From assembly GCF_003116135.1 (NCBI RefSeq), contig NZ_PDOA01000014.1, forward strand, positions 38,322-102,321: a DNA stretch of 64,000 nt, given 5' to 3'. Positions 9,104 through 16,811 of this stretch are shown here, in pieces. The notes under the pieces are model-generated. The model saw only the letters and a list, made by a program, of their open reading frames with translations. It ran no database searches and was not told the DNA's origin. The number at the start of each line of letters is the position of its first letter. Position 1 is the stretch's first letter. The translations under genes were made by a program, and so were the position numbers. The DNA comes from Teichococcus aestuarii (GTDB lineage: Bacteria > Pseudomonadota > Alphaproteobacteria > Acetobacterales > Acetobacteraceae).

Positions 9104-10237
9104 ATGACCGCCGACCGCGCCCCCGCCGTGCTTCAGGTGCTGCCCGCCCTCAAGGCCGGCGGCGTGGAGCGCGGCACCATCGAGATCGCCGAGGCGCTGG
9201 CGCGGGCTGGCTTCCGGCCCCTGGTGGCCTCGGCCGGCGGACGGCTGGTGCCGCAGCTGGAGGCGGTGGGCGCCCGCCACGTCACCCTGCCGCTGGACCG
9301 CAAGTCGCCCGCCGCGCTGCTGGCCAATGCCGGCGCGCTGCGGCGGCTGATCGCGGCCGAGGGGGTGCGCATCGTCCATGCGCGCAGCCGCTTCCCGGCC
9401 TGGTCGGCGCTGTGGGCGGCGCGGCGAGCCGGTGCCCACTTCGTCACCACCTATCACGGCACCTACAACGAGAACTTCCCCGGCAAGCGGCTCTACAACG
9501 GGGTGATGGCGCGCGGCGAGCGGGTCATCGCCATCAGCCACTTCATCGCGGAGCTGGTGCGGGCGCGGCACGGGGTGGGGGAGGACCGGCTGCGGGTCAT
9601 CCCGCGCGGGGTGGATCTGCGGCGCTTCGACCCGGCGGCGGTGGCGCCGGAGCGCGTGGCCGCGCTGCGCGCCGCCTGGGGCGTGCCAGAAGGCCGGCCC
9701 GTGCTGCTGCTGCCCGCGCGCATCAGCCGCTGGAAAGGGCAGGGGGTGCTGCTGGAGGCGCTGGCCCGGATGCCCGCCCCGCGCCCCTTCGCCATCCTGG
9801 CCGGCGACCCCGGGCGCGGCGCCTTTGACGCCGAGTTGCGCGGCCGCCTCGCCGCGCTCGGCCTCGCGGGCGACGCGGTGCTGCCCGGCCCCGGCGACGA
9901 CATGCCCGCCGCCCTGCTGCTGGCCGACATCGTGCTGCACGCCTCGACCGACGCGGAAGCCTTCGGCCGCACCGTCATCGAGGCGCAGGCCATGGCGCGG
10001 CCGGTGATCGCGGCCGATCTCGGCGGCCCGCGCGAGACGGTGCAGGAGGGCGAGACCGGCTGGCGCGTGCCGCCCGGCGACCCGGCGGCGCTGGCCGCCG
10101 CCATCGCCCGCGTGCTGGCCCTGCCGGCCGGGGCGCGCGCGGCGGTGGGCGAGGCCGCCCGCGCCATGGTGCGCGCCCGCTACACCACCGCGGCGATGCA
10201 GGACGCGACGCTCGCCGTCTACCGGGAGCTGCTCTGA
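9104..10237 (+). CDS. Glycosyltransferase family 4 (group 1)
   Basis: A 377-residue GT-B fold retaining glycosyltransferase. The N-terminal acceptor half begins LPALKAGGVERG, the usual glycine-rich loop. The donor half contains RISRWKGQGVLLEAL and the E-x7-E motif in EAFGRTVIEAQAMARP. ATG 9104 was chosen because upstream in-frame sequence is not family-like. The stop TGA is followed at once by the ATG of a GT9 gene. The pair probably builds lipopolysaccharide core or a related surface glycan at the cytoplasmic face of the inner membrane. The sugar donor is not identifiable from sequence. Confidence 0.9.
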   Translation: MTADRAPAVLQVLPALKAGGVERGTIEIAEALARAGFRPLVASAGGRLVPQLEAVGARHVTLPLDRKSPAALLANAGALRRLIAAEGVRIVHARSRFPAWSALWAARRAGAHFVTTYHGTYNENFPGKRLYNGVMARGERVIAISHFIAELVRARHGVGEDRLRVIPRGVDLRRFDPAAVAPERVAALRAAWGVPEGRPVLLLPARISRWKGQGVLLEALARMPAPRPFAILAGDPGRGAFDAELRGRLAALGLAGDAVLPGPGDDMPAALLLADIVLHASTDAEAFGRTVIEAQAMARPVIAADLGGPRETVQEGETGWRVPPGDPAALAAAIARVLALPAGARAAVGEAARAMVRARYTTAAMQDATLAVYRELL

Positions 10238-11158
10238 ATGGCGCCGCGCATCCTCGTCATCAAGCTGGCGGCGCTGGGCGACTTCGTGCAGGCCTTCGGC
10301 CCCTTCGCCGCCATCCGCGCGCACCATCCCGGCGCCCGCGTCACGCTGCTGACCACGCCGCCCTTCGCGGGCCTGGCCCGCCGCGCCCCCTGGTTCGACG
10401 AGATCTGGGCCGATGGCCGGCCCGCCTGGACCGACCTGCCCGCCGTGGCGCGCCTCGCCTGGCGGCTGCGCCGCGCCGGCTTCACGCGGGTCTACGATCT
10501 GCAGACCTCCCGCCGCTCCTCGCGCTACCGCCTGTTCACGGGCGGGCGGCCCGAATGGTCCGGCATCGCGCGCGGCGCCAGCCACCGCCACGCCAATCCG
10601 GCGCGCGATTCCCTGCACACGCTGGAGCGCCAGCGCGAGCAGCTCGCCATCGCCGGCATCACGCATTTCCCGCCGCCCGCGCTGGACTGGCTGGAGGACG
10701 ACCTCTCGGCCTTCGCCCTGCCACCCCGCTTCGTCCTGCTGATCCCTGGCGCCTCGCCGGGGCGGCCGGGCAAGCGCTGGCCGGCGGAGCGATTCGCCGC
10801 CCTGGCCGCCGGCCTCGGGCGCCCCGTGGCGGTGCTGGGCGGCCCGGCCGAGGCGCCGCTCGCCGCCGAGATCCTGCGCGCCGCGGCGCCCGGCAGCCTG
10901 GACCTCACCGGCCGCACCAGCCTGGCGCAGATCGGCGCCCTGGCGCGGGCGGCGGTGGCGGCGGTGGGCAACGACACCGGCCCCACGCATCTGGTGGCCG
11001 CCGCCGGCTGCCCCACCCTGTCGCTGTTCGGCGCCGAGAGCGACCCCGCGCTCTGCGCCCCGCGCGGCCCGGCCACGGCCTTCCTGCGGCACCTGCCGCT
11101 GGCGGAACTGCCCGAGGCGGCGGTGCGCGCGGCGCTGGAGCGGCTGGCACCGTCCTGA
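10238..11158 (+). CDS. Glycosyltransferase family 9 (heptosyltransferase-like)
   Basis: A 306-residue ADP-heptose:LPS heptosyltransferase-family protein. The N-terminus IKLAALGDFVQAFGPF is the typical GT9 start, and VGNDTGPTHLVAAAG near residue 245 is the conserved donor-binding motif. It begins directly after the stop of the GT4 gene (TGAATG), so the two are translated from one message. It likely adds heptose or a related sugar to the LPS inner core. Acceptor position cannot be inferred. Confidence 0.9.
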   Translation: MAPRILVIKLAALGDFVQAFGPFAAIRAHHPGARVTLLTTPPFAGLARRAPWFDEIWADGRPAWTDLPAVARLAWRLRRAGFTRVYDLQTSRRSSRYRLFTGGRPEWSGIARGASHRHANPARDSLHTLERQREQLAIAGITHFPPPALDWLEDDLSAFALPPRFVLLIPGASPGRPGKRWPAERFAALAAGLGRPVAVLGGPAEAPLAAEILRAAAPGSLDLTGRTSLAQIGALARAAVAAVGNDTGPTHLVAAAGCPTLSLFGAESDPALCAPRGPATAFLRHLPLAELPEAAVRAALERLAPS

Positions 11159-11170
11159 GCGCCCCGGCCG

Positions 11171-11623
11171 TCAGGGGGTGGGGGAGATCGCCCGCTTCAG
11201 GCAGCGCAGGGTGAAGGCCGAGCGGGTGTGGCGCACGCCGGGCAGGCGGTAGAGCTTCTCGCGCAGCAGCGTCTCGTAGCCCGCCGTGCCGCCCACCGCC
11301 GCCTTGATCAGGTAGTCGTAGGCGCCGGTGGTCAGGTGGCATTCCAGCACCTCCGGCATGTCCTGCACCGCGCGCTCGAACTGCGCCAGCGCCGCCTCGT
11401 CATGCTTCTCGACCATCACCTCGACGAAGACGATGTCGGGCAGGCCGAGCTTCGCCGGGTCCAGCAGCGCCACGTAGCCCTGGATCACGCCGGCCTGCTC
11501 CAGCCGCTTCACCCGGCTCCAGCAGGGGGAGGGGGAGAGGCCCACCTCCTCGGCCAGCTCGGCATTTGTCAACCGGGCGTTGCGCGCCAGGGCGCGGAGA
11601 ATGCGGCGGTCGGTCTGGTCCAC
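11171..11623 (-). CDS. Lrp/AsnC-family transcriptional regulator
   Basis: A 150-residue one-component regulator, the usual family length. An N-terminal winged helix (DRRILRALARNARLTNAELAEEVGLS) is followed by a RAM ligand domain (VEVMVEKHD, ECHLTTGAYDYLI). The start is GTG 11623, preceded by GGGAGG; longer upstream frames are not family-like. Lrp proteins bind amino acids and form octamers. It is divergent from a zeta-class GST gene, with a shared A+T-rich spacer, so it may control that gene and itself. Confidence 0.92.
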   Translation of the reverse strand: MDQTDRRILRALARNARLTNAELAEEVGLSPSPCWSRVKRLEQAGVIQGYVALLDPAKLGLPDIVFVEVMVEKHDEAALAQFERAVQDMPEVLECHLTTGAYDYLIKAAVGGTAGYETLLREKLYRLPGVRHTRSAFTLRCLKRAISPTP

Positions 11624-11714
11624 GGGGCCCTCCCAGGATGGCCTGACCTGAATAGCCGCTGCCGCGCCGGCTGCCACAGTTCGATTCCTGCGCGAAAATC
11701 CAAATTCCCGCCAT

Positions 11715-11758
11715 ATTTGTCCGGAAATTATGTCGCAATTATCGTAAAAGAGACAAAT
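11715..11758. promoter_or_regulatory. Spaced inverted repeat between lrp-like gene and GST gene
   Basis: ATTTGTC (11715-11721) and GACAAAT (11752-11758) are perfect 7-bp inverted repeats separated by 30 bp, inside an A+T-rich stretch of the divergent spacer. Half-sites about three and a half helical turns apart suit an oligomeric regulator such as Lrp. Binding is inferred. Confidence 0.35.
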
Positions 11759-11852
11759 GGTGGGCCTGGGAGCAATCCCGGGTGCCGTCAGCGTCCAGCG
11801 GATTGACAAGTCGTGCGGCCGGGCCGCACGATCACGTAAAGGAGAGGACGGC

Positions 11853-12479
11853 ATGCGCCTGCATGGCTACATCCCGTCAAGCGTCACCTGGCGCGTCCGC
11901 ATCGCGCTCGCGCTGAAGGGGGTCGAGGTCGAGACCCTGCTGCATGACCTGCCGCAGGATGGCCCCCGCAACCTCGGCCATGTCTCCCTCAATCCGCAGG
12001 GGCTGATGCCGATCCTGGAGCTGCCGGAGGGCGGGTCGCTGACGCAGTCCCTGGCCATCGTGGAATGGCTGGAGGAGATGTGGCCGAGCCCGCCGCTGCT
12101 GCCGCCCGAGCCGGCCCAGCGCGCGCGGATGCGCGCCTTCACCCTGGCCATCGCCTGCGAGACGCAGCCGCTGCACGCCGCGGGCGTGCTGGCGCGGCTG
12201 CGCGCCGCCGGCCTGACGGAAGGGCAGGTGCAGGGCTGGGCGCGCCATGCCATCAGCGAGGGGCTGGAGGCCTGCGAGGGGCTGCTGGCCGACAGCCCCG
12301 GCCCGTTCTGCTTCGGCGCCCGGGTCAGCCTCGCCGATGTGTTCCTGGTGCCGCAGCTCTACGCCGCGCGGCGCTTCGGCGTGCAGCTGGCCTTCCCCCG
12401 CCTGCTTTCCGCCGAGGCCGCCAGCATGACGCTGCCGGCCTTCCGCGACACGATGCCGGAGACACCCGATGCCGCCTGA
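11853..12479 (+). CDS. Zeta-class glutathione S-transferase (maleylacetoacetate isomerase-like)
   Basis: A 208-residue GST with a thioredoxin-like N-terminal domain and an all-helical C-terminal domain. The start at ATG 11853 has a strong AAAGGAGAGG site. The zeta-class motif SSCSxRVRIAL appears as SSVTWRVRIAL, so the usual cysteine is valine here and the second serine is threonine. The glutathione-binding NPQGLMPILEL and QSLAIVEWLEE follow. Maleylacetoacetate isomerase uses glutathione to isomerise the tyrosine-degradation intermediate to fumarylacetoacetate. No other genes of that pathway are adjacent, so a different isomerase or GST activity is possible. Confidence 0.8.
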   Translation: MRLHGYIPSSVTWRVRIALALKGVEVETLLHDLPQDGPRNLGHVSLNPQGLMPILELPEGGSLTQSLAIVEWLEEMWPSPPLLPPEPAQRARMRAFTLAIACETQPLHAAGVLARLRAAGLTEGQVQGWARHAISEGLEACEGLLADSPGPFCFGARVSLADVFLVPQLYAARRFGVQLAFPRLLSAEAASMTLPAFRDTMPETPDAA

Positions 12480-12840
12480 ACCCCGCATCGCCGCCCCCCG
12501 CGCGGCGCTGGCGATGGCCGCCCTGCTGCCGGCCCTGCTGGCCGCCGCCACCCCCGCCTCGGCCCAGCTGCGCAGCCTGTCCGTGCCGGCCGAGGCCGGG
12601 GTGGTGGTGCCGCCGCGCGGCCAGCCCATGCCCCGGCTGGTGGCGCCGCCCGCCAGGCCGTCCGCCACCCTGGCGCCGCCGGAGGAGGAGTCGCCCGCGC
12701 CCGTGCAGCTCCCCGCCGGCGGGCAGGGGCTGGCGGCGCCGCTGATGGGGGCCGCGCTGCCCATGGCCGCCGCCGCGCTGCTCGGCGCCGGCCTCGGCGG
12801 GGGCGGCCAGTCCGGGGGCGCGCCGGCCCGCACCCGTTGA
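12469..12840 (+). CDS. Small exported proline/alanine-rich protein, function unknown
   Basis: A 123-residue protein starting inside the last codons of the GST gene (11-base overlap). It has a signal peptide with an alanine/leucine core and a cleavage site near ATPASAQL, about residue 33. The remainder is low-complexity and rich in proline, alanine and glycine, ending in a glycine-rich tail that may be a short hydrophobic segment. No family is recognised. The out-of-frame overlap and clear signal peptide support it as a real gene, but it could be of minor importance. Confidence 0.6.
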   Translation: MPPEPRIAAPRAALAMAALLPALLAAATPASAQLRSLSVPAEAGVVVPPRGQPMPRLVAPPARPSATLAPPEEESPAPVQLPAGGQGLAAPLMGAALPMAAAALLGAGLGGGGQSGGAPARTR

Positions 12841-12924
12841 CGGCGTGGCGCCGCGGCGCCAAAGCCTTGCGCATTGCGGCATGGCCCGGGCCATGCGCCG
12901 ATGGTGACGGAAGGATGGCAGGGC

Positions 12925-14337
12925 ATGGCAACGCGGGACGGCGCGCTGGAACGCGCGGGGCGCTTCTTCGACCAGGGAGGGTTCCAGGATCTGCTGGCGC
13001 GGCTGGTCGCCATCCCCTCCACCTCGCAGGAGGCGGAGCACGCGCCGGCGCTGCGCCGCTACCTGGAGGAGGCCATCGCCCCCTGGCTGGAGCGGATGGG
13101 CTTCGCCATCAGCCTGCATGAGAACCCCGAGCCCGGCTTCGGCCCGATCCTGATGGCCACCCGCATCGAGGACCCGGCGCTGCCGACCGCGCTGCTCTAC
13201 GGCCATGGCGACACGGTAGCGGGGCTGGACGCGCAGTGGTCCCCCGGCCTCACCCCCTGGGCGCTGACCGACAAGGGCGACCGCTGGTACGGCCGCGGCA
13301 CCGCCGACAACAAGGGCCAGCACGCGCTCAACCTCGCCGCGCTGGAGGCCGTGCTGGCCGAGCGCGGCGGCCGCCTCGGCGCCAATGTGAAGCTGGTGCT
13401 GGAGATGGCCGAGGAGCGCGGCAGCAAGGGGCTGCGCGCCTTCGTCGCCGCCCAGGCCGAGGCGCTGAAGGCGGATGCGCTGATCGCCTCGGACGGGCCG
13501 CGCGTCGAGCCGGGCCTGCCCACCATCGCCACCGGCACGCGCGGCACCTGGCATTGCGACCTGGTGGTGAAGCTGCGCGAGGGCGGCGTGCATTCCGGCC
13601 ATTGGGGCGGCCTGACCACCGACCCGGCGGTGGTGCTGGCGCATGCCCTCTCCACCATCATGGACCGCGACGGCAAGATCCTGGTGCGCGGCTGGCTGCC
13701 CCAGGGTGGCGCGCAGGGCGGCGTGCCGGTGGCGGTGCGCGCGGTGCTGGAAGGCTGCCCGGTGGGCGGCGGCGACGGCGCCGCGACCATCGACGAGGGT
13801 TGGGGCGAGCCCGGCCTGACCCCGGCCGAGAAGATCTATGGCTGGAACAGCTTCATCGTGCTGGCCATGACCAGCGGCGTGCCGGCCAACCCGGTGAACG
13901 CCGTGGCGCCCGACGCCCGCGCCCACTGCCAGATCCGCTACACGGTGGACAGCGACCCGGCCACCTTCGAGGCCACGCTGCGCGCCCATCTCGACGCGCA
14001 CGGGCTGCAGCAGGTGCGCATCGAGAACGCCTTCGTCCGCATGCCGGCCAGCCGCACTGCGCCGGACCACCCCTGGGTGCGCTGGGCGCAGGCCAGCATG
14101 GAGCGGAGCCTCGGCGGCCGCGTGCAGATCATCCCCAACAGCAGCGGCGGCCTGCCGGGCGACGTGTTCGTCGACCATCTCGGCGTGCCGCTGGTCTGGG
14201 TGCCGCACAGCTACAATGGCTGCAAGCAGCACGGGCCGGACGAGCACCTGCTGAAGGCCCCGGCGCGCGAGGGGCTGCTGGCCTTCGCCGGCATGTGGTG
14301 GGACCTGGGCGAGCCGGGCACGCCGCCGCGCGGCTGA
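12925..14337 (+). CDS. M20-family metallopeptidase/deacylase
   Basis: A 470-residue M20 (ArgE/DapE/carboxypeptidase) di-zinc hydrolase. Metal and catalytic motifs are YGHGDTVAG (His and Asp), GRGTADNKGQHALN and EMAEERGSKGL with the catalytic glutamate pair. A dimerisation insert follows (GTRGTWHCDL, then HSGHWGG), and a final histidine-containing GCKQHGPDEH. It probably cleaves a peptide or N-acyl amino acid in the cytosol. ATG 12925 was chosen with GAAGGA upstream; ATG 12901 is an alternative. Confidence 0.9.
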   Translation: MATRDGALERAGRFFDQGGFQDLLARLVAIPSTSQEAEHAPALRRYLEEAIAPWLERMGFAISLHENPEPGFGPILMATRIEDPALPTALLYGHGDTVAGLDAQWSPGLTPWALTDKGDRWYGRGTADNKGQHALNLAALEAVLAERGGRLGANVKLVLEMAEERGSKGLRAFVAAQAEALKADALIASDGPRVEPGLPTIATGTRGTWHCDLVVKLREGGVHSGHWGGLTTDPAVVLAHALSTIMDRDGKILVRGWLPQGGAQGGVPVAVRAVLEGCPVGGGDGAATIDEGWGEPGLTPAEKIYGWNSFIVLAMTSGVPANPVNAVAPDARAHCQIRYTVDSDPATFEATLRAHLDAHGLQQVRIENAFVRMPASRTAPDHPWVRWAQASMERSLGGRVQIIPNSSGGLPGDVFVDHLGVPLVWVPHSYNGCKQHGPDEHLLKAPAREGLLAFAGMWWDLGEPGTPPRG

Positions 14338-14347
14338 GGCCGCTCAG

Positions 14348-14369
14348 GCGGGGCGGTCCGCCGCCCCGC
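14348..14369. terminator. Hairpin between convergent genes
   Basis: GCGGGGCGG and CCGCCCCGC form a perfect 9-bp stem with a TCCG loop. It lies between the M20 gene stop and the convergent cupin gene stop. No T run follows, so termination is a guess from position. Confidence 0.4.
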
Positions 14370-14812
14370 TACGGGTGCAGCTCGACATTGGCGGTGTCGC
14401 CCTCCGTCTGGTCGATCACCAGCAGGCGCACCGCCTCGGTGCCCAGGGTCTCGCCGGAATGCCAGTGGTCGAGCATCTCCACCACGATCTCGCCCGGCCC
14501 ATATTCCCAGCCGCGCCCCTCCGGCGTGCCGACGCGCAGCCGCCCCGCCAGCACATAGGCGAGGCGCTGCTGCGGGTGGCGGTGCACCGGCAGCCGGGCA
14601 CCGGGCGGGATCTCGTAGATCGAGGCCACCAGCGTCCCATCCTGCCGCGGAAAGCGCAGCTTCTGGCCGAGTGCGGTGGTGCTGCCGCGATAGATCTCCG
14701 TCACCTTCGGCTTCGGCGGGTCGGCTGGCGCCTGTGCGCAGGCCGACAGGGCCAGGGCGGGCAGCAGGGTGGCGGCCACCAGGGAGAGGCCGCGAATCGA
14801 AGCAGGGCGCAT
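14369..14812 (-). CDS. Cupin-domain lipoprotein
   Basis: A 147-residue protein with a lipoprotein signal peptide: the hydrophobic stretch ends in the lipobox LSAC, with cysteine at about residue 25. A single cupin barrel follows. The first cupin motif is PVHRHPQQRLAYVLAGRL, with two histidines available for a metal, and the second is GEIVVEMLDHWHSGE. Export plus cupin suggests a periplasmic or outer-membrane-anchored small-molecule binding protein. Activity is unknown. It is convergent with the M20 gene and followed upstream by the AmpR-like regulator on the same strand. Confidence 0.8.
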   Translation of the reverse strand: MRPASIRGLSLVAATLLPALALSACAQAPADPPKPKVTEIYRGSTTALGQKLRFPRQDGTLVASIYEIPPGARLPVHRHPQQRLAYVLAGRLRVGTPEGRGWEYGPGEIVVEMLDHWHSGETLGTEAVRLLVIDQTEGDTANVELHP

Positions 14813-14914
14813 GCGTTTCCTCCGGGCCGGTGATCCGGCCCTTGCAGCCCAGGCTAGAGCGTTTCTCCGCCCGCGTCCCCCCCCGGTGTCGTCCCTGGCC
14901 CCGTCCCTGGGGCG

Positions 14915-15781
14915 TCAGCCCGCCGCCTGCTCCATCAGCCAGAACTGGAAGGCCCGCAGCGCCGGCCCCGGCGGGCGGGAGCGCAGCCAGGTGAGCCAGT
15001 AGGCGCCGAGCGCCACCTCGGCCGCGAAGGGCCGCGCCAGCCGCCCCTCCCGCAGCTCCCGCGCGAAGAGCCGCAGCGGCAGCAGCGCCACCCCCGCGCC
15101 CTGCGCCGCCGCCTCGGCCAGCACCAGCGAGCTGTCCGCCACCAGCCCGCGTGCCGGCGGGCAGGGCAGCTCCTGCGCCGCGAACCAGCGGGACCACTCA
15201 TCGGCGCGGTAGGAGCGCAGCAGCGTCTCGCCCGCCAGATCCTCCGGCCGCCGCAGCCGCGCGGCGATGCCGGGGGCGCAGGCGGGCGAGAAGGGGGCGG
15301 CGAAGAGATGCACGGCCTCGGTGCCGTGCCAGGCGCCGTCGCCGAAGCGTATGGCGCAGTCCAGCCCCTCGCCGGCGAGGTCCACCCGGTTGTTGTTGGC
15401 CAGCAGCCGCAGGTCGATGAAGGGGTGCGAGGCGCGGAAGGCCGCCAGCCGCGGCAGCAGCCAGCCCACCGCGAAGCTGCCCACCACCCCCACCGTCAGC
15501 ACCTCCCGCACCTGCCCGGCCTCGAAGCGGTCGAGGCTGCGGGCGATGCGGCGGAAGCCCTCGGCGATCTCGGGCAGTAGGGCGGCGCCCTCATCGGTCA
15601 GGGCCAGGCCGCGCGGCAGGCGCCGGAACAGGGCGATGCCCAAGTTTTCCTCAAGGCTCTTCACCTGATGGCTTATGGCCGCCTGGGTGACGTGCAGCTC
15701 CAGCCCCGCCTTGGTGAAGCTGAGATGCCGGGCCGAGGCCTCGAAGGCGCGCAGGGCGTTGAGGGGGAGGTGGGTGCGCAT
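14915..15781 (-). CDS. LysR-family regulator of the GcvA/AmpR type, beside a beta-lactamase
   Basis: A 288-residue LysR regulator. The winged helix occupies residues 5-64 (LNALRAFEASARHLSFTKAG, then HVTQAAISHQVKSLEE), with the effector-binding domain after residue 90. It is divergent from a class A beta-lactamase across a 105-base spacer, the classical ampR-bla arrangement. AmpR proteins sense cell-wall muropeptides and induce the lactamase. That role is inferred from gene order and the GcvA/AmpR-like N-terminus. An ampG or ampD gene is not present in the window. Confidence 0.85.
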   Translation of the reverse strand: MRTHLPLNALRAFEASARHLSFTKAGLELHVTQAAISHQVKSLEENLGIALFRRLPRGLALTDEGAALLPEIAEGFRRIARSLDRFEAGQVREVLTVGVVGSFAVGWLLPRLAAFRASHPFIDLRLLANNNRVDLAGEGLDCAIRFGDGAWHGTEAVHLFAAPFSPACAPGIAARLRRPEDLAGETLLRSYRADEWSRWFAAQELPCPPARGLVADSSLVLAEAAAQGAGVALLPLRLFARELREGRLARPFAAEVALGAYWLTWLRSRPPGPALRAFQFWLMEQAAG

Positions 15782-15803
15782 GCCGTTTCATGCCCTAGTT
15801 TTC

Positions 15804-15820
15804 CTGGGGTTTCGCCCCAG
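15804..15820. promoter_or_regulatory. Inverted repeat in the ampR-like/bla spacer
   Basis: CTGGGG and CCCCAG flank a five-base centre (TTTCG) inside the 105-base divergent spacer, 22 bases from the regulator start and 66 from the lactamase start. It may be an operator half or a transcribed hairpin. It does not clearly match the long T-N11-A arrangement expected for LysR sites. Confidence 0.35.
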
Positions 15821-15886
15821 AACTCCCCGTTTGTCGAGGGGGCATGGCGCCGCCACTGTGCGCCCGCAACGAAAGGAGCCGGGCCA

Positions 15887-16783
15887 ATGACGATCGGGCG
15901 GCGGATGATGATGGTGGCGGGGCTGGGCGCGGGCGCGCTGTGGGGCGCCATGCCCTGGCGCGCGGCGGCGGCGGAAGGCCGGCAGGCGGCGCTGGAGGCG
16001 CGGCTGCGGGCGATCGAGGCGGAGACCGGCGGGCGGCTCGGCGTGGCGGTGCGCGAGGCGGCCCCCGGCGGGCTGCGCGCCGGGCACCGCGCGGCGGAGC
16101 GCTTCCCGCTGACCAGCACTTTCAAGCTGCTGGCCGCTGCCGCCGTGCTGCGCCGCGTCGATGCCGGGCAGGAGCGGCTGGACCGCGTGCTGCGCTTCTC
16201 CAGCGCCGACCTCGTCACCTACTCGCCGGTGACCAGGCCGCAGGCCGATGGCCCCGGCATGACGCTGGAGGCGCTCTGCGCGGCGACGGTGACGCTGAGC
16301 GACAACACCGCCGGCAACCTGGTGCTCGGCACGCTGGGCGGCCCGGCCGGCCTCACCGCCTTCGCCCGCGACCTCGGCGACCCGGTGACGCGGCTGGACC
16401 GCTGGGAGACGGCGCTGAACGAGGCCACCCCCGGCGACCCGCGCGACACCACCAGCCCCGAGGCGATGCTGGGGCTGATCGGGGCGCTGACGCTGGGCGA
16501 GGCGCTCTCCGCCGCCTCCCGCGAGCGGCTGATGGGCTGGCTGCTGGGCAACCGAACCGGCGACAGGCGGCTGCGCGCCGGCCTGCCCGCGGGCTGGCGC
16601 GCCGCCGAGAAGACCGGCAGCGGCGGGCGCAACACCGCCAACGATGTCGGCCTGCTGCTGCCGCCGGGCGGCCGGGCGCCGATCCTGGTAACGGTCTACC
16701 TCACCGGCGCCACCGCGCCGGCCGAGGCGCGGGACGCCGCCATCGCGGCGGTGGCGGAGGCGGTGGTGCGGGCCACCGCCTGA
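15887..16783 (+). CDS. Class A serine beta-lactamase
   Basis: This 298-residue precursor has all class A active-site elements. STFK at residues 77-80 carries the nucleophile serine, SDN lies at 138-140, the omega-loop glutamate at about 174 is in WETALNEATPGDPRDT, and KTG is at 242-244. The N-terminus has an arginine pair (GRRMMMVAG) before the hydrophobic core, so Tat export is possible but the motif is weak; cleavage is likely near AAAAEG. GAAAGGAG precedes ATG 15887. Divergence from an AmpR-like gene suggests inducible expression in the periplasm. The substrate spectrum cannot be predicted. Confidence 0.93.
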   Translation: MTIGRRMMMVAGLGAGALWGAMPWRAAAAEGRQAALEARLRAIEAETGGRLGVAVREAAPGGLRAGHRAAERFPLTSTFKLLAAAAVLRRVDAGQERLDRVLRFSSADLVTYSPVTRPQADGPGMTLEALCAATVTLSDNTAGNLVLGTLGGPAGLTAFARDLGDPVTRLDRWETALNEATPGDPRDTTSPEAMLGLIGALTLGEALSAASRERLMGWLLGNRTGDRRLRAGLPAGWRAAEKTGSGGRNTANDVGLLLPPGGRAPILVTVYLTGATAPAEARDAAIAAVAEAVVRATA

Positions 16784-16785
16784 AG

Positions 16786-16807
16786 GGCGGGGGGCGCCGC
16801 CCCCGCC
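16786..16807. terminator. G+C-rich hairpin between convergent genes
   Basis: GGCGGGGG and CCCCCGCC form an 8-bp stem with a six-base loop between the beta-lactamase stop and the convergent binding-protein stop at 16812. No T run is present. Confidence 0.4.
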
Positions 16808-16811
16808 GGCC

